Shown here piece by piece: positions 12,195 through 23,819 of a stretch of DNA of 64,000 bases. The notes below the pieces were generated by a model. It saw nothing but the letters and a program-made list of their open reading frames with translations, was not told where the DNA came from and searched no databases. Every line of letters begins with the position of its first letter. Position 1 is the stretch's first letter. The stretch is from Sabethes cyaneus (taxonomy: Eukaryota; Arthropoda; Insecta; Diptera; Culicidae): assembly GCF_943734655.1 (NCBI RefSeq), contig NC_071354.1:146167642-146231641 (forward strand), given 5' to 3'. A program made the position numbers and the translations under genes.

Positions 12195-13386
12195 TAATTT
12201 TTATTGGAGCAGTGTTTTTTGGGAACCTTCACGACATATTTGGTGGTGAGATGTTTCTCAAAAATCATCACACACGGCACGCACTTGGGCCATGGGCATG
12301 GGTCCCAGATCTTGGAAATGAGCTTCTTTAATTAGTCCATAGTGCTCATTTTCGTTCTGCTTGACCAGCATGTACGACCATACATAAAAGTCCAGGTGAT
12401 TAATATCCGGGGAGCTGGGAGGCCACAACGTCTTATCGAGAAAATCAGTCAAATTCTCCCGACACCACGCTTAGACGATATTCGCCGTGTGGGCCGGTGC
12501 GCCGTCCTGTTGAAAGACGTAATGATCTTTCCCGTAGAGGTCACGAAGCTCCGGGGCCACAACCTTTTTCGAGAACCTCGGTCATATAGTACGCAGTGTT
12601 GATTTTCACGTTTTTCTCGGTAAACACCAATTGAAGATTCCCACGCTTGGATACGGCCCACTAAACCGCCACCGACGCGGCATTATGGAACCGCGGGATG
12701 TTTATGTGGGACGGGGGGATGCTGGCCAACGTCGGCGCCCACAGCCGATCATTTTGGACATTGTGCGACTGTTGCAAGATGAAGAGTTTCTCATCAGAGA
12801 ACACGAGCTGCTGCCCAGCGTGCCGTGAAAGTATCAGTTTTGCTCTGTCCAGCCTCTTCTTCGTTGTAGCCTCCGTTACCCCGTGCACCTTGCGTTTCTC
12901 GTACGGCTTGCATTTCATTTCCTTCGTCATGATGATGTGGGCAGTCCCGATCGACACATCCAGGTCAACAGCGGTCTTCCGGATCAAGCGGTTCATTTTT
13001 CGGCAAACCCGCTCCCTCACCACCTTGATTGCTGCTGGCGGCCTCGCCGAACGCGGCCGCCCGGATTTAGAGCTGTCCTTGGCAAAGCCCGTCTTCCGGT
13101 ACCGGCGAATGGTGTTATAGATGAAATTCCGTTTCACCCCGTGGGATTTCAACTGCCGAAATATGTCGTCGAGCCGCCCATCTCTCGCCAACAACTTTAC
13201 TACGACGTTGCGGCACTCCTTTATCGCGCGCGGTAAGCAAATAACAACTGACATCAAGTAGACACCTTGCGCGTCGGTTAGCCTATATATAAGGCTAAAG
13301 CTGGCACAAATACTAATACACAGAATGCACATGATGCGCACTTACACAACGATGAAAAATTGTATTCGAACTTATTGAACACCCTG
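12195..13386 (-). mobile_element. maT-like (DD37D) mariner-related element, degenerate
   Basis: A transposase with frameshifts lies on the minus strand. The right boundary ends ...gttcgaa...gaacaccctg at 13386, followed by TA (13387-13388), which fits a cagggtgttc-type terminus. I could not find a convincing matching left terminus, so the left coordinate is approximate and the copy may be truncated there. It directly abuts LINE sequence on the right. Confidence 0.7.
12245..13341 (-). pseudogene. Broken maT/mariner-type transposase
   Basis: The open frame at 12661-13341 (226 codons) begins with about 30 non-homologous residues. It then has a helix-turn-helix region, a KSGRPRSARPP linker, a second helix-turn-helix (TAVDLDVSIGTAHIIM) and the first catalytic block VFSDEKLF. 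The protein then shifts frame. The frame covering 12480-12510 gives FQQDGAPAHTA (second aspartate), and 12258-12452 gives SSPDINHLDFYVW. The spacing from the second aspartate to the HLD aspartate is 37 residues, as in maT/DD37D transposases. At least one frameshift near 12690, another near 12600-12500 and a stop near 12470 inactivate it. Confidence 0.8.
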
Positions 13387-13391
13387 TATAT

Positions 13392-14041
13392 TGATCGACG
13401 GCGATGAGTTTGCGGTAGTCGCGAATTTGTCTACCTTGGCTCACTGGTAACGGCGGACAATGATACCAGCCGTGAGATTCGGAGGCGTATCATCAGCGGA
13501 AGTCGTGCTTACTATGGGCTCCACAAGCAATTGCGGTCGAGCAGACTAAGTCCCCGTACAAAGTGCACCCTGTACAAGCTTATAAGACCGGTTGTTCTCT
13601 ACGGGCATGAAACATGAACAATGCCCCAGGAGGACCTGCGAGTGCTCGGTGTTTTCGAAAGACGAGTGCTAAGAATTATCTTCGACGGCGTACAGGAGAA
13701 CGGAGTATGGAGGCGGAGGATGAACCATGAACTCGCACAGCTCTATGGCGTACCTAGTATCCAAAAGGTGGTTAAAGCTGGACGGATACGATGGGCAGGG
13801 CATGTTGCAAGAATGCCGGACAACTACCCTGCAAAGATGGTGTTCACCTCAAATCCGGTAGGAACAAGACGACCAGGAGCGCAGCGAGCAAGATGGTTAG
13901 ACCAGGTGGAGCGAGATCTGGCGGAGAGTACTCGGTGTCCGAGGAATTGGAGAGCGGTAGCCCTCAACCGAGTTACATGGAGAAACTTTGTTCAACAAGC
14001 TTTGTCTTAGGACGGCAAGCCACCTAAGTAAGTAAGTAAGA
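13392..14041 (+). mobile_element. LINE 3' fragment (RTE-like) with (taag)n tail
   Basis: This is the 3' end of a non-LTR retrotransposon. Conceptual translation upstream of 13621 reads IDGDEFAVV, then LVTADNDTSREIRRRI with frame shifts; this region is typical of the segment after the RT domain. It ends in a short tetranucleotide tail, taagtaagtaagtaag, at 14026-14041. Short microsatellite tails rather than poly(A) are usual for RTE-type LINEs. Confidence 0.7.
13621..14010 (+). pseudogene. C-terminal part of LINE reverse transcriptase polyprotein
   Basis: This open frame of 129 codons reads as the C-terminus of an endonuclease-reverse transcriptase protein. Landmarks are LGVFERRVLRIIFDG, WRRRMNHELAQLYG, RIRWAGHVARMPD, RRPGAQRARWLDQVERDL and NWRAVALNRVTWRN. 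The RT catalytic region is absent from this fragment, so the peptide is a remnant. The start codon is simply the first methionine after a stop and is not biological. Confidence 0.8.
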
Positions 14042-14059
14042 AACTACCGGAGGAGTCGT

Positions 14060-14890
14060 TGGAAGAGGTGGATGGTCCCAACTTAGGGAAAGGGCAATCG
14101 CCTGGATTGCTGTAATTATCGCAGCATTACACTGGTCAACGCCGTCTACTAGATGCTATCTCAGATTTTCACTCTCCGAAAAATCCTACAGAAATGTCAG
14201 GAGTATAACGGTGAGTCACATTTTTGTGGATTTCATGGCAGCATACGATACAGTTGAGCGCGAACAGCTATGGCAGATTATGCACGAGAACGGGTTTCCC
14301 GGGACAAACTGACGCGGCTGATGAACGCTATCCTGGAACGTGTGATGTGCTACGTGTGTGTTTCAGGGGTGCTCTCGAGACCCTTTAAATCGCGCAGAGG
14401 GTTGCGACAATGGGGTGGCAAAGCAAACTGGCTTATTAGACCAGCGTCTTACCTCGAAACCAATTGGGAGGCAATAGGATCCTGTATAGCAATGTTGAAC
14501 GGGGAGATGACAGTGACAATTGACGGCGATGAATTGGAAGTGGTTGATGAGTTCATATGTTTGGAATGTCCGGTCACCATCGACAATAATGCGACTAAGG
14601 TGGTTTTACGGCGCATTACGACGCAGAAGTCAAGGCTACTTTTCCCTTCGCAAGGCGCTTAGATCAAGAAGCATACACCTCCGCACAAAGCTGACGAAGT
14701 ACAAAATGCTTATCCAATCGGAAGTCCTCTACAGAAGGAAGACTGCAATGACTGCGCGGTGAAATCCGTTCTCTTTAAAAATTCCACCAGCACCAGGAAT
14801 AGAGGGGTGCCACGTGCTAGATGGCTCGACTCTAACCTAGCTAACCCTAGCTAGTCCAGGACCGGGTACGGGGTGGAGAAGAATTCTTGA
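14060..14890 (+). mobile_element. Second LINE fragment of a related family, heavily decayed
   Basis: Conceptual frames give HIFVDFMAAYDTVEREQLWQ (motif A region of a reverse transcriptase) around 14215-14275, then LSRPFKSRRGLRQ around 14370-14410. Around 14520-14640 IDGDELEVVDEF is followed by the post-RT segment. Open frames at 14270-14662 and 14520-14762 overlap these blocks. An A-rich end (aagaagaaaaagaataagc) lies just beyond, at about 14924-14942. Many stops and frame shifts show it is dead. Confidence 0.65.
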
Positions 14891-14944
14891 TACGGCTAGA
14901 GCCACCCCGGCTCTATGCTGTTAGAAGAAGAAAAAGAATAAGCA

Positions 14945-16340
14945 GAAGAACCTTATCTTCTAGAGTAGTTTTTGGAAATCTAGTTTTTTTTAGAGTTCCA
15001 TGGACCCAAGCAGCACCATTTGTTGCATGAAGGCTTACGCAACTATAATTGAAACATTCAAGTATGGTAAAAGTTCGCATCAGTTACCTTTATCGAACTG
15101 TTATGTGACTGAAAAAGCGCAAGGGGTGGAGCCTATATGCAACCAATTGTTACACAGATGTTTGATGAAACATCATTGCGCGTTATCTATCCATTCGCGA
15201 CTACGATACTAAAAGAGATTTTAAGCCTATTCACACTCCCATGAAATCCTATGCCGCGTTGTCAAAACTTGCGTGAAAACAAAAACAAAAATACTTCCTT
15301 CTCTTTTTTCCTCGCACAAAAACAAAACAATTATGAGCAACTTCGTAATCGCGAATTATGTTTAGCGGGAACCGGGACACAAATTTCCTCTCTGGTCTCC
15401 AAGACGAAAATTATTTACATTACTATCCTTAATGCGAAACCAAACTTTAGTTTTTTGGGCCTATTATGAGCTAATCTTCATGCCATTCAAAATTTATCGT
15501 GTAAGATATAATTTTGCTTTGTATTATTTGATGCGCCTCGTGAAAGTTATTAATTTGTTAATTTTCAAGTTTAAAGAATTAAACCAGCCAGATTTAGAAT
15601 TCGTTTACGATAGAAAAATGCAGTGTAAAATCGAACTAGATACTGTAATCAAATAATATTTTAGTAAATGCCATGGATTCCTGATGAATGTTCGTGTAAT
15701 TATTGTTAAAATAAAAACATTTTTCCATAAAAATATGGCGGAATAAGATGTTACATTGATTGTATTTATTTGGTTACATTTTATTTAAAATATGCCGTAA
15801 TCAACATGATGCAACATCATGTGACATTATTATTTAGCAATGACATTATAATAACACGATGTTGCGATGAAGTTTCATGTTACTAGCTATAGACTAATAT
15901 ATTTGTGACAACCAGTATAAGTACTGGATAACCTGAATCCAACGTATTAATAACATGAAGTTGCTTATTGGTTGCGTGTTTCAATACTGTAACCGGTGAA
16001 GTTTTTTGCAATTTAAACAAGACTTAATAGCAACATGGAAGATGTTGCAAGTGCTGCTTGGGGATCGATGCACTTTCTCTTTCATTAAATCTCATCATGT
16101 ATGCATATTTCGCACAAAAAAATCTGGTTCTGATAGAGAAAAATGGAAACTAGAAAACCCAAACGATTCCACTAATTCAACCAGTTTTATCGATACACTA
16201 CTGAAGTGAAAACACACTTGAAACCAACACGCTACGTAGATTCGTAAAGCGTGAAAACGTTTCTCTCTACACCTGAGGATGACTTGTACTCGATAAATGA
16301 TTCATTTTTCATTTTAGCTACTTCACAAGTTGCTGATTTC
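14945..16340. other. No gene recognised
   Basis: Only short unrecognised frames are present. A short palindromic catgatgcaacatcatg lies near 15806. I find no exon or clear element boundary. Confidence 0.35.
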
Positions 16341-16342
16341 GG

Positions 16343-16389
16343 TTCAATTCAGTTCAGTTCAGTTCAGTTCAGTACAGTTCAGTTCAGTT
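16343..16389 (+). repeat. (TTCAG)n microsatellite
   Basis: About nine units of the pentamer ttcag/agttc occur in a row, with single-base interruptions. Confidence 0.9.
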
Positions 16390-16625
16390 GGGACTAAATC
16401 ATGATACGAAAAGCTTGTATTTCAAATTTCCAATTAATTTTCGTCGGTCCCCGTTTCAGTAGGGTTATCGCACAAAAGGTTCACCGTCATTCCATAGCCA
16501 GAATCGTTACTCTAGCGGTAGCACGGTATCACTCATTTCGCATTCAGTCGAGGTCACATTTATCCAAGTCAACACCTTAACATAAAGAATCTCGAATTCA
16601 TATTGTTTACGATATCACAACGTCG

Positions 16626-16648
16626 CCAGCAGCAGCAGCAGCAGCAGC
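16626..16648 (+). repeat. (CAG)n microsatellite
   Basis: Seven consecutive CAG units lie in otherwise unique sequence upstream of the kinase exons. I could not place them in a convincing exon. Confidence 0.85.
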
Positions 16649-16649
16649 G

Positions 16650-18280
16650 GTGAAATCCTCTCCGACACACGGAATGGAAAATCGAAGGGAAAAGCAGCAG
16701 ACGAAATTCCGGGATCCCTGTATCAAATTAAAGCCTTTTCATTCCTCGATGTCATTAACAGAAAACAGAGGAAAGCCGCTTTTCTCGTTGAATGCCAACT
16801 AACTCCAACAGCAAACGGATGCCAGCAGCGATGAAAACCGTGTTGGTGACGAGCAGAGAGTTTACGATTTCAACCGAAAACATCCAAACACACAAAACCG
16901 GAGCCAAGCTTCGGTGGCACCTTTTGCATGAAAACATACTTCCGGACGGGGCGCTGTGAGTGTGTGTGTATGTGAATGAAAGGGACTTCCCACAACCGAA
17001 GGACCGACCTGATAGAGGATGAAAATTCGAAAGGTGGCGGAAAATGCAGCCCACCAGTTGTTGCTCTTGTTTGGTTTGGGGTTACGTTTTCCTGCCAGAA
17101 GACTGTTGACTAGCACAGGTGAAAATTTTCTATGTAGTTTTTTTTTGCTGCTGCTCCTGCTGCTGTCGGATAAGAGTGAACTGGAACGTAGACCGAATAG
17201 AATTCCTGAACTAGTCTTCTGCCTGAAGATGAGAAAACAAAAGACTCAGGTGTCTGACCGTTATTCTTGCCGGCTGGCTGAAGTGTACAGTCAAAGGTGA
17301 GAGGATAAATTTTTGGCACGAATGGAGCGATAGGATTGTATTTCAAATGTAGCTTCGCTTGAGTTGGAAAGGATTCTCGTTGCTCTAATGTTCGACTACC
17401 TACTGCTCGTGAAATTTAATGCGCAAAGTTTGAAGTTTTGCTATCAGTGTAGTGTATTATTATAGAACAGATAAAAATCGAATCCATCGCAAAAACTTTC
17501 CGGGTACAGAAGGTTTTTCAATGCAACACAAGCGATCTCAACCGGACTTGAAGATATTGTCGCAACCGTAATACATTCTGTTTTTAGTCTTCCGTTTTTT
17601 AACGATTTTAACAATATTTTTAACATTCAACATAGTATTTTACATCAACCTAAGCCTATATTATCTAAAGGAGATTATTACTTCACACTTGAAAAGTTTG
17701 TGTATTTGATTCTTAATCAGTTCATAAAATATGAGTAATAAAATATTCTCTTACCTCCACTTTTTGGTGAATATTTTTTATGTATAATAAACCTACTCGT
17801 ATCGACTGCAGTTGCAATTAGAAATCATTGCGAACTTTTGTAAGAACCATGAACGAAAACTATTCCCATATCAATTATGTTTGATTTAATTAACTTCTGA
17901 AAGTCCATTCAGCTTGACGCTATTCATTACACAAAATCGCATTTCACTTGGAAACATGATCCCTCAGACACTGGTCGACAGGCAATTTCCATCGTATACA
18001 ATCAGTCTCAAGGGTAACACCAAAGAGCGGGTGAGGACCGAAATTGATAGATTACATTTTCGACAAGCACTCCTCGGACAAAAATCATCCTCCGAGGCGT
18101 TCGCACAGTCCGAGGTTAGCTAGCTGCCGGCAACAGATTTACGCTGTGAGTGGGGAGAGTCTCGGTTTTCCCCTCACAATCCACGTGCACAGACACACAT
18201 ACACACACCCACAGACTGGACCGTCAAATGCACTTATCTGATTTCTCTTCAATTTCGTTTGCCTTCCGTTATTATTGCAG
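16650..18280. other. Unique sequence upstream of first visible kinase exon
   Basis: This stretch has a higher GC content than its surroundings and shows no transposon. A frame at 17019-17300 contains a leucine-rich run, FFLLLLLLL, but it comes from a CTG-type repeat and has no supported splice sites, so I do not call it an exon. The 3' end is the polypyrimidine tract and AG of the acceptor for the exon at 18281. Confidence 0.4.
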
Positions 18281-18482
18281 GTGTACAGCCTATCGACTCC
18301 GGCTCGAAGTATCCATAGCAATAGCTCTAACCCAAAGGACAAGCTCCGGCGCATTGCCGTCTCACCGGACACCATAATCTGCCAACAATTGGCGCAGGAG
18401 GGAACCTACGGCCGGATCTTCTACGGTATTCTACATCATCCCCTCGGGGAAACCAGAGATGTCCTTATCAAAACTGTTGTTG
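18281..18482 (+). CDS. drl-like: Ryk/Derailed-family receptor kinase, exon with glycine loop
   Basis: This exon encodes the juxtamembrane region and the start of the intracellular kinase domain of a Ryk/Derailed receptor. In flies and vertebrates that family binds Wnt ligands through an extracellular WIF domain and guides axons. Acceptor ttattgcag precedes 18281 and donor gtaagt follows 18482; one base of the next codon is left over. The 67 codons include a serine-rich linker, then RRIAVSPDTIICQQL, the glycine loop QEGTYGRIF (residues 39-47) and the ATP-site lysine in LIKTVV (residue 64). The match to the family is clear, but I cannot tell which of the three fly paralogues (drl, Drl-2, dnt) it corresponds to. 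Upstream signal peptide, WIF and transmembrane exons were not found in the window. Confidence 0.9.
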
Positions 18483-18859
18483 GTAAGTTGAAGGTGGTTA
18501 CTGTGTGGGCTGTGGTGATTATTGTCGGAGCCTTGGAGCTGGCATTTCAGTGGTTTTTGAACGATACGACTCGCTTATATAACTGTTTAACTAAACTAGA
18601 ATGTTACAAGCTTCTGCTTTCGTGGAAAAGCATATAAAGTTTAGATTTCTCTTATACCTGAAGCCACTGTAATGAAATCCGGACTCCTGTTTCCCTGCCT
18701 TTTGTTTAATTATCTGTACGCCCGGCTCGGCTTTGTTGTGTGCACCCGATGCCATTGAATTGCGGTGATCCATTTTCCATGTTCGCATCAATTCGACCCA
18801 GCTAACTAACCATTAATCTTCTCAATTTGTTGTCCCTCTTCCTGGTGCTCTACTTTCAG

Positions 18860-19019
18860 ATGGTGCCTCGCTAAGCCAAGTGGCCTATCTACTATCGGAA
18901 GGATCAACGTTGTGCGGAGTGTCCCACCCCAATATACTGTTTCCGGTGGCAGCTGTCACCGAGCTTTCGGGCCCACCGAAAGTCGCCTATCCACTGGCAG
19001 CCAAGGGAAATCTCAAACT
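18860..19019 (+). CDS. drl-like: Ryk/Derailed-family receptor kinase, exon for the C-helix and N-lobe
   Basis: The acceptor tactttcag ends at 18859 and the donor is gtaagc at 19020. The leftover G of the previous exon plus AT gives Asp. The 53 residues continue the N-lobe (GASLSQVAYLLSEGSTLCG), a histidine-proline-asparagine block SHPNILF and the stretch YPLAAKGNLKL, which corresponds to the hinge and start of helix D in Ryk proteins. Two bases (CT) are left for the next exon. The intron before it is only 377 bp; the one after it is 12 kb and full of transposons and satellite. Confidence 0.9.
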
Positions 19020-19024
19020 GTAAG

Positions 19025-20185
19025 CCTCTTTCAAACTGGACCTGTGCTTCGCATGTCATGAATCGTGATTTTTGAATCGAAGATTTATTGTGGCCCCTTT
19101 TCGGGTTCACCTCATTCACCCCAATCCGCCAATACATTCCAACATGTTAAAACTGAACCAAAAAGAAAGAAAGCAAAACGATACAACAGTGAACCTGCAA
19201 AAGGAAAAATGGTTTTTCAGCATGTTTCAAGTTTTCTTCTGTGGAAGAACTTAACAGCGAAAAACATCTCTTGCAAACTTTTCTGGCGCAGATTTCCGGT
19301 CGGGTTTTTTGGCTTTGGCTCTGTAATACCCTGGAAAAATAAACTGCACATGCTGTTGGAGGGACAGTCAGTGCAGAGACAAAATTATGCAGGACAAGTG
19401 GTATCGAACAAACATTAGCATAGCAGAGACCTGGCCGGTTTGTCGTGTGGGACAGTTGAAGCATAAAACTGTACATGCCATGCATGTCGCATACTACTGG
19501 CTGGAAAAAACTTTTCGGGTTGAGCCACATGGTTTATGTAGATTTTATCTTGCCAACGAACTTGACAACATGCGCCAACTTATGGCTTTTCAGCATTGTT
19601 TCGGTCTGTGTCTTTTCGTTGTCAGAGTTTGATGTAAAATGATTGGATTTTCAGATTTTTTTAGCTAGTTTAGGTTATTCTGCCATCAACGACATGAAAC
19701 TATCTCACATTTGGAAAGTTTCGTCTTGATTATAATATTTATGATAATTATCAAATACCCTATGCAACCGAAGCATTTCACGGAAATTCATGTATTGATT
19801 GCTAAGCATTGTTTTCTGTTTGGGTAAAAAATCCTTAACTACTTGATGATATCCGTTAGAATTCTACTTCATTATGTAAATGTTCATATTTAGCAATGTA
19901 TTGCTTCAGATAAAAGCAATTAGTAGCTAGAGATTATTATAACAATCACCAAACGATGGCATTATTGCTGGAGTGGAATATAAAAATTATTGAAAATTAT
20001 GTGCAAAACCTTTCTATTTCTATCGACCAGCATCGTTGTTTATCGCATTTAATTTGCATAAAATGCATAAAATGTTACCAAATCGTAATGCTCCCAGTGG
20101 TCAAACCTGGAGAGTTTCAACAGCAGTTTGTTTCGAATCTTTTTCTCTTTCAGTGCTGAAAAGTTCGTCACTATTAAATTTATTA
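19025..20185. other. Intron sequence without recognised element
   Basis: This is the first part of the 12-kb intron. The open frames at 19065-19632 have no recognisable domain and carry no splice-site support. Confidence 0.45.
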
Positions 20186-20186
20186 T

Positions 20187-20293
20187 TTGCTTCTTGTGAT
20201 CGGCGGTTTTCGGCGAAAATAAATTCAAATTCAAGTGCCAGTCTGTCCGTACGTTTCGAGCTACTTACTGGCTTTCACTCATCATCTGCGGAC
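20187..20293 (-). mobile_element. Penelope-like element terminal fragment with hammerhead-like motif
   Basis: The segment matches the two arms at 55316-55453 and 55603-55742. In reverse complement, 20293 to 20245 reads gtccgcagatgatgagtgaa and ends ctcgaaacgtacggac. The core has TGATGAG, a possible stem II (GAG...CTC) and then GAAAC, enclosed by a gtccg/cggac stem. Penelope-like elements are known to carry hammerhead ribozyme motifs in their terminal repeats. Here position C3 of the canonical core is replaced by A, so activity is doubtful. Confidence 0.55.
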
Positions 20294-20299
20294 AACATT

Positions 20300-21585
20300 T
20301 TGCGTCTTTACATTACACACTCTATCTCTTTAAATTTATTGCAAAGAGATTATACTTGACGGGAGTCGCGAACCGAAAACAATCACTGCGAAACCGAAAA
20401 CACTCCTCTGGGGAGGAGTTTCTCACATAGGAATCGTGTGATTGAAATCTGCAGAAGATTAGCACGAAACTCAAGTAGCAATGTAAGTTTTATCACATTC
20501 TTCAAAAAACTGCTAATAAAAATCGAATGATACATTTTTCGCTACTCGACGGCAACCACCATAGAAAGCTATTACTAAGCTTTAAGTTTTCTATGGTAAA
20601 CAATCTCAATCGGCAAACCAACTTTGTTAACTTGAAAATATGTAGCCTTGAGCAGAAAGGTAATAGTTTTACTGCCAGTGCATCCTAATCGGTTTAATTT
20701 CTAGCGACCATAATAAAATATCCGAAAGAACAAATAATAAATCGCTTTCAGTAATTTCCATAGTTGTGCAGCATGTGCGCATTAAATTTCGTAGTGCATA
20801 TTGGAATGATAGGTGGCTAAAATCAACGCGCCATCCGATTTTGATTTTTGAAAGTAGATGTTTAAACAAAATACCCAAATATATTCAATTGGTCAAGTTC
20901 AATTTCTGACAAAATTTTAGCTGCATTTTGTGACATGAAAACCGGTTGATAACAAACTCCGTTCTACAACTCACACTATGCTTTGGTGAATATCTGTTTG
21001 CGTTAAAAACGCCCTAAACTATGTCAATATGGCTTAGCAGAAATCAACTTGTTTGGTTAGGGTGGTACCATTTCAATAGCACTACTTAACTAACAGATTT
21101 TTTGCGATTTAACAAGCAATCACAATAAGAGCAATTTTGTATTTGTTACGTCACTGTATTACTCGGCCTTCACTTAAAGTAGTTTTATAACAGATGTGGC
21201 GCAACCAACTTGTTCTAACATGGTACTTGCGTTATTAACAGTTTAATTATGATTTTACAGCTAGCAATAAGTATTCTTTGATTTATCGCAATAAATCTGT
21301 TAGTTTTATAGTGCTATTTAAATGGTAACACCTTGACTAAAGAAATTTATTGCTGGTATTATGAAGAATACTATAATTCAACACCGAAAACATTTTTCTA
21401 TGTTAGGTCATGTTGCCGTATTCGAGCATATTTTTAAGTCCCTAAAAATTCATTACATCAAAGTGTGAGTTTCAAAAAGGAAGTCATTATCAATCGGTTT
21501 TCATGTCACAGAATGCAACTAGAATGATATTGCTAGGAACTAAGAATAATTCGAATCGTCTATTTTTATAATCTATTTTTATAAG
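20300..21585. other. Intron sequence without recognised element
   Basis: This is AT-rich sequence inside the 12-kb intron. I see no domain and no clear repeat boundary. Confidence 0.4.
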
Positions 21586-21680
21586 AGGCTTATGTCTGTA
21601 TCGAAAACCAGGTCTCTGACAGGACGTCATAAGAGGCTTATCGGTAACTAAAAACAGGCCCCTGACAGGACGTCATACTT
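21586..21680 (+). repeat. Short tandem duplication
   Basis: Two adjacent units share gaggcttat, a short variable middle and ctgacaggacgtcata. Unit length is about 45 bp. It lies just left of the TGCA-flanked element. Confidence 0.7.
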
Positions 21681-21693
21681 TCGTAGCAATGCA

Positions 21694-22441
21694 CAGTGGG
21701 GATTTTTTTGCAAAAAAGTCCTTTATCTCAATATCTCCTAATGCCGCTGGGATTTAATGGTGTGGTCCTCGTTTACGGCACGCACTGAATGAAGGGGGGT
21801 TTACGCTACTTTTCTAGGAGTACAGAGATGTATTCATTAATAATTCTGGAATCCGATGGGATAAAACCGATCTTTTTTTGCCACAAGAAAGCTAACTTTA
21901 TTTATTTTCCAATGGTAGGGTATTTGATCACGGCAAAATTAGTCATTTTACCCTAACTTTCTCAGTTAACGTTACCAAATTAATATAGCATGATCTTTAT
22001 TTGACCTACACTACAAAATACAAATGCTGTGAACAAACACCAAACTGTACGAAAAAGCATATGAAAACAACTTTCTTTTGGTGAAAAAAAAAATCATTTA
22101 TTCCAGCGGAATCCAGAGATATTCACTTTTATTGGTAATCTTTGATAAAACTAGGGTAAAATGCCGTCGGTTTCCTCTTGATGATAGCTTATTTATGGTG
22201 AAAAAAGATCAATTTTATCTTCGCGGAATCCGGAAATATGGACTTTTACATCTCTTCATGTCGAGAAAAGTAGGGTAAAATGCCCTTCTTTTGGAAACAA
22301 ACTGCTGGAAACAGATGCGTGCCGCAAACAAACATCACGCAAACATTATAATATTTTTTTTGTTATCAAAATATTGACTCTAGCCTAGCGGCATTTTGAG
22401 ATATAGAGATAAAGGACTTTTTTTCTAAAAAATCCCCACTG
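21694..22441. mobile_element. TIR element with CAGTGGGGA ends and TGCA flanks
   Basis: The left end CAGTGGGGATTTTTTT continues to aaagtcctttatctc. The right end is its inverted copy, gagataaaggacttt then aaaaaatccccactg. TGCA flanks both sides (21690-21693 and 22442-22445) as a possible 4-bp target duplication. Two internal units of about 115 bp (about 22070-22290) share the pattern gtgaaaaaa...gcggaatcc...tagggtaaaatgcc. No transposase is visible and the superfamily is not assigned. Confidence 0.75.
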
Positions 22442-22469
22442 TGCAAAGGGTTGTATTCTCAGTCACCTC

Positions 22470-23815
22470 ACTGGTTGACTGCTGGACTGCTCGATTGCTC
22501 AACTGGTTGACTAGACTGCTCGACTGGACTGGTCGATTAGATTGCTCGATTTAATTGCTCGACTGGACTGCTTAACTGAACTGCTCGACAGAACTGTTCG
22601 ATTCGACTGCTCGACTCAACTGCTTGATTGAACACATCGACCCGATTACTGCTCGAGTGGACTACTCGACTTAACTACTCGATTCGACTGCTCGACTCAA
22701 CTGCTTGATTGGACACATCGACCCGATTACTGCTCGAGTGGACTACTCGACTTAACTACTCGATTCGCCTGCTTGATGCTTGACACATTTGTTTGACTTT
22801 CTACTCGACCCGACTGCTTAATTGCGCGATTGTACTGCTCGATTGGACTGTTCGATTCTACTGCTCGACTGGACGGCTTGACTGGACAGCATGATTCATC
22901 TGCTCGACTATAATGCTCGACTCAACTGTTCGATTCGACGCTCGACTCAACTGCTCGATTAAACTACTTGATTCCACTGCTCGACTGGACTACTCAACTC
23001 AACTGCTCGACTCGCCTGCTCGAATGAATTGCTTGACTCGACTACTCGATTGGACTATTCGAATCCGCTGTTCGACTCAACTGCTTATCCCGATGCTCGA
23101 TTCAACTGCTCGACTAGACTACTCGATTTGATTGCTCGACTAAACTGACAGCATCATTTAACAGCTCGACTTAACCACTCAACGCGACTGCTCGACTCAA
23201 CTGCTTGACTTAGCAGTTTGATTCGACAGCTCGACTTAACTGCTCGATTCAACTGCTCGACAGGACTATTCGACTGAACTGCTCGACTGAACCGCTCGAC
23301 CCGACTGCTTGACTTAACTGTTCGATTCGATAACTCGACTCAACTGCTCGACTAGACTACTCGATTCAACTGCTCGACTGGACTACTCGACTCAACTGCT
23401 TGACTGGACTACTTGATCAAACGGGTCGACTCGACTACTCGGTTCAACTGCTCAACTCGACTTCTCGACCCAACTGCTCAATTGGACTGCTTGACTGAAC
23501 AACTTGGCTTAATTGCTCAATTTGACTGCTCGGCTCAACTGCTTGACTTCTATTTGAATCGACAGCTTGACTTGACTGCTCGATTTAACTACTCGAATGG
23601 ACTACTTGACTCAACTGCTTGATTGGACTACTCGACTCGACTGCTCGACAGGACTACTCGACTCGACTGCTCGACCGGACTGCTTGACTGAACAGGTTGT
23701 TTTAACTGCTCGATTTGACTGCTCGATTTGACTGCTCGACTTGACTGTTCGACTCAACTGCTCGACCCGACTGCTTGATTCGACTGCTCGACTCGCCTGC
23801 TCAACTCGATTGCTT
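22470..23815 (+). repeat. 13-bp minisatellite (ctgctcgactnna)n
   Basis: About 100 diverged copies of a 13-bp unit, consensus ctgctcgactcaa or ctgctcgattgga, fill 1.35 kb. The unit is regular at 13 bp over long runs, with variable last bases. A longer segment at about 22607-22687 is repeated almost exactly at 22688-22768, an 81-bp higher-order duplication. Because 13 is not a multiple of three, all frames change with each unit and the open frames here are artefacts. Confidence 0.92.
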
Positions 23816-23819
23816 GTCG

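Noticed and set aside
17019..17300. Frame with a leucine run (FFLLLLLLL) considered as the receptor transmembrane exon.
   Set aside because: The run comes from a CTG-rich repeat, flanking splice sites are not convincing, and neighbouring residues do not resemble Ryk juxtamembrane sequence.
22470..23815. Regularly spaced repeats considered as a CRISPR array.
   Set aside because: The units are contiguous 13-mers without spacers, in a eukaryotic genome with introns. This is a minisatellite.
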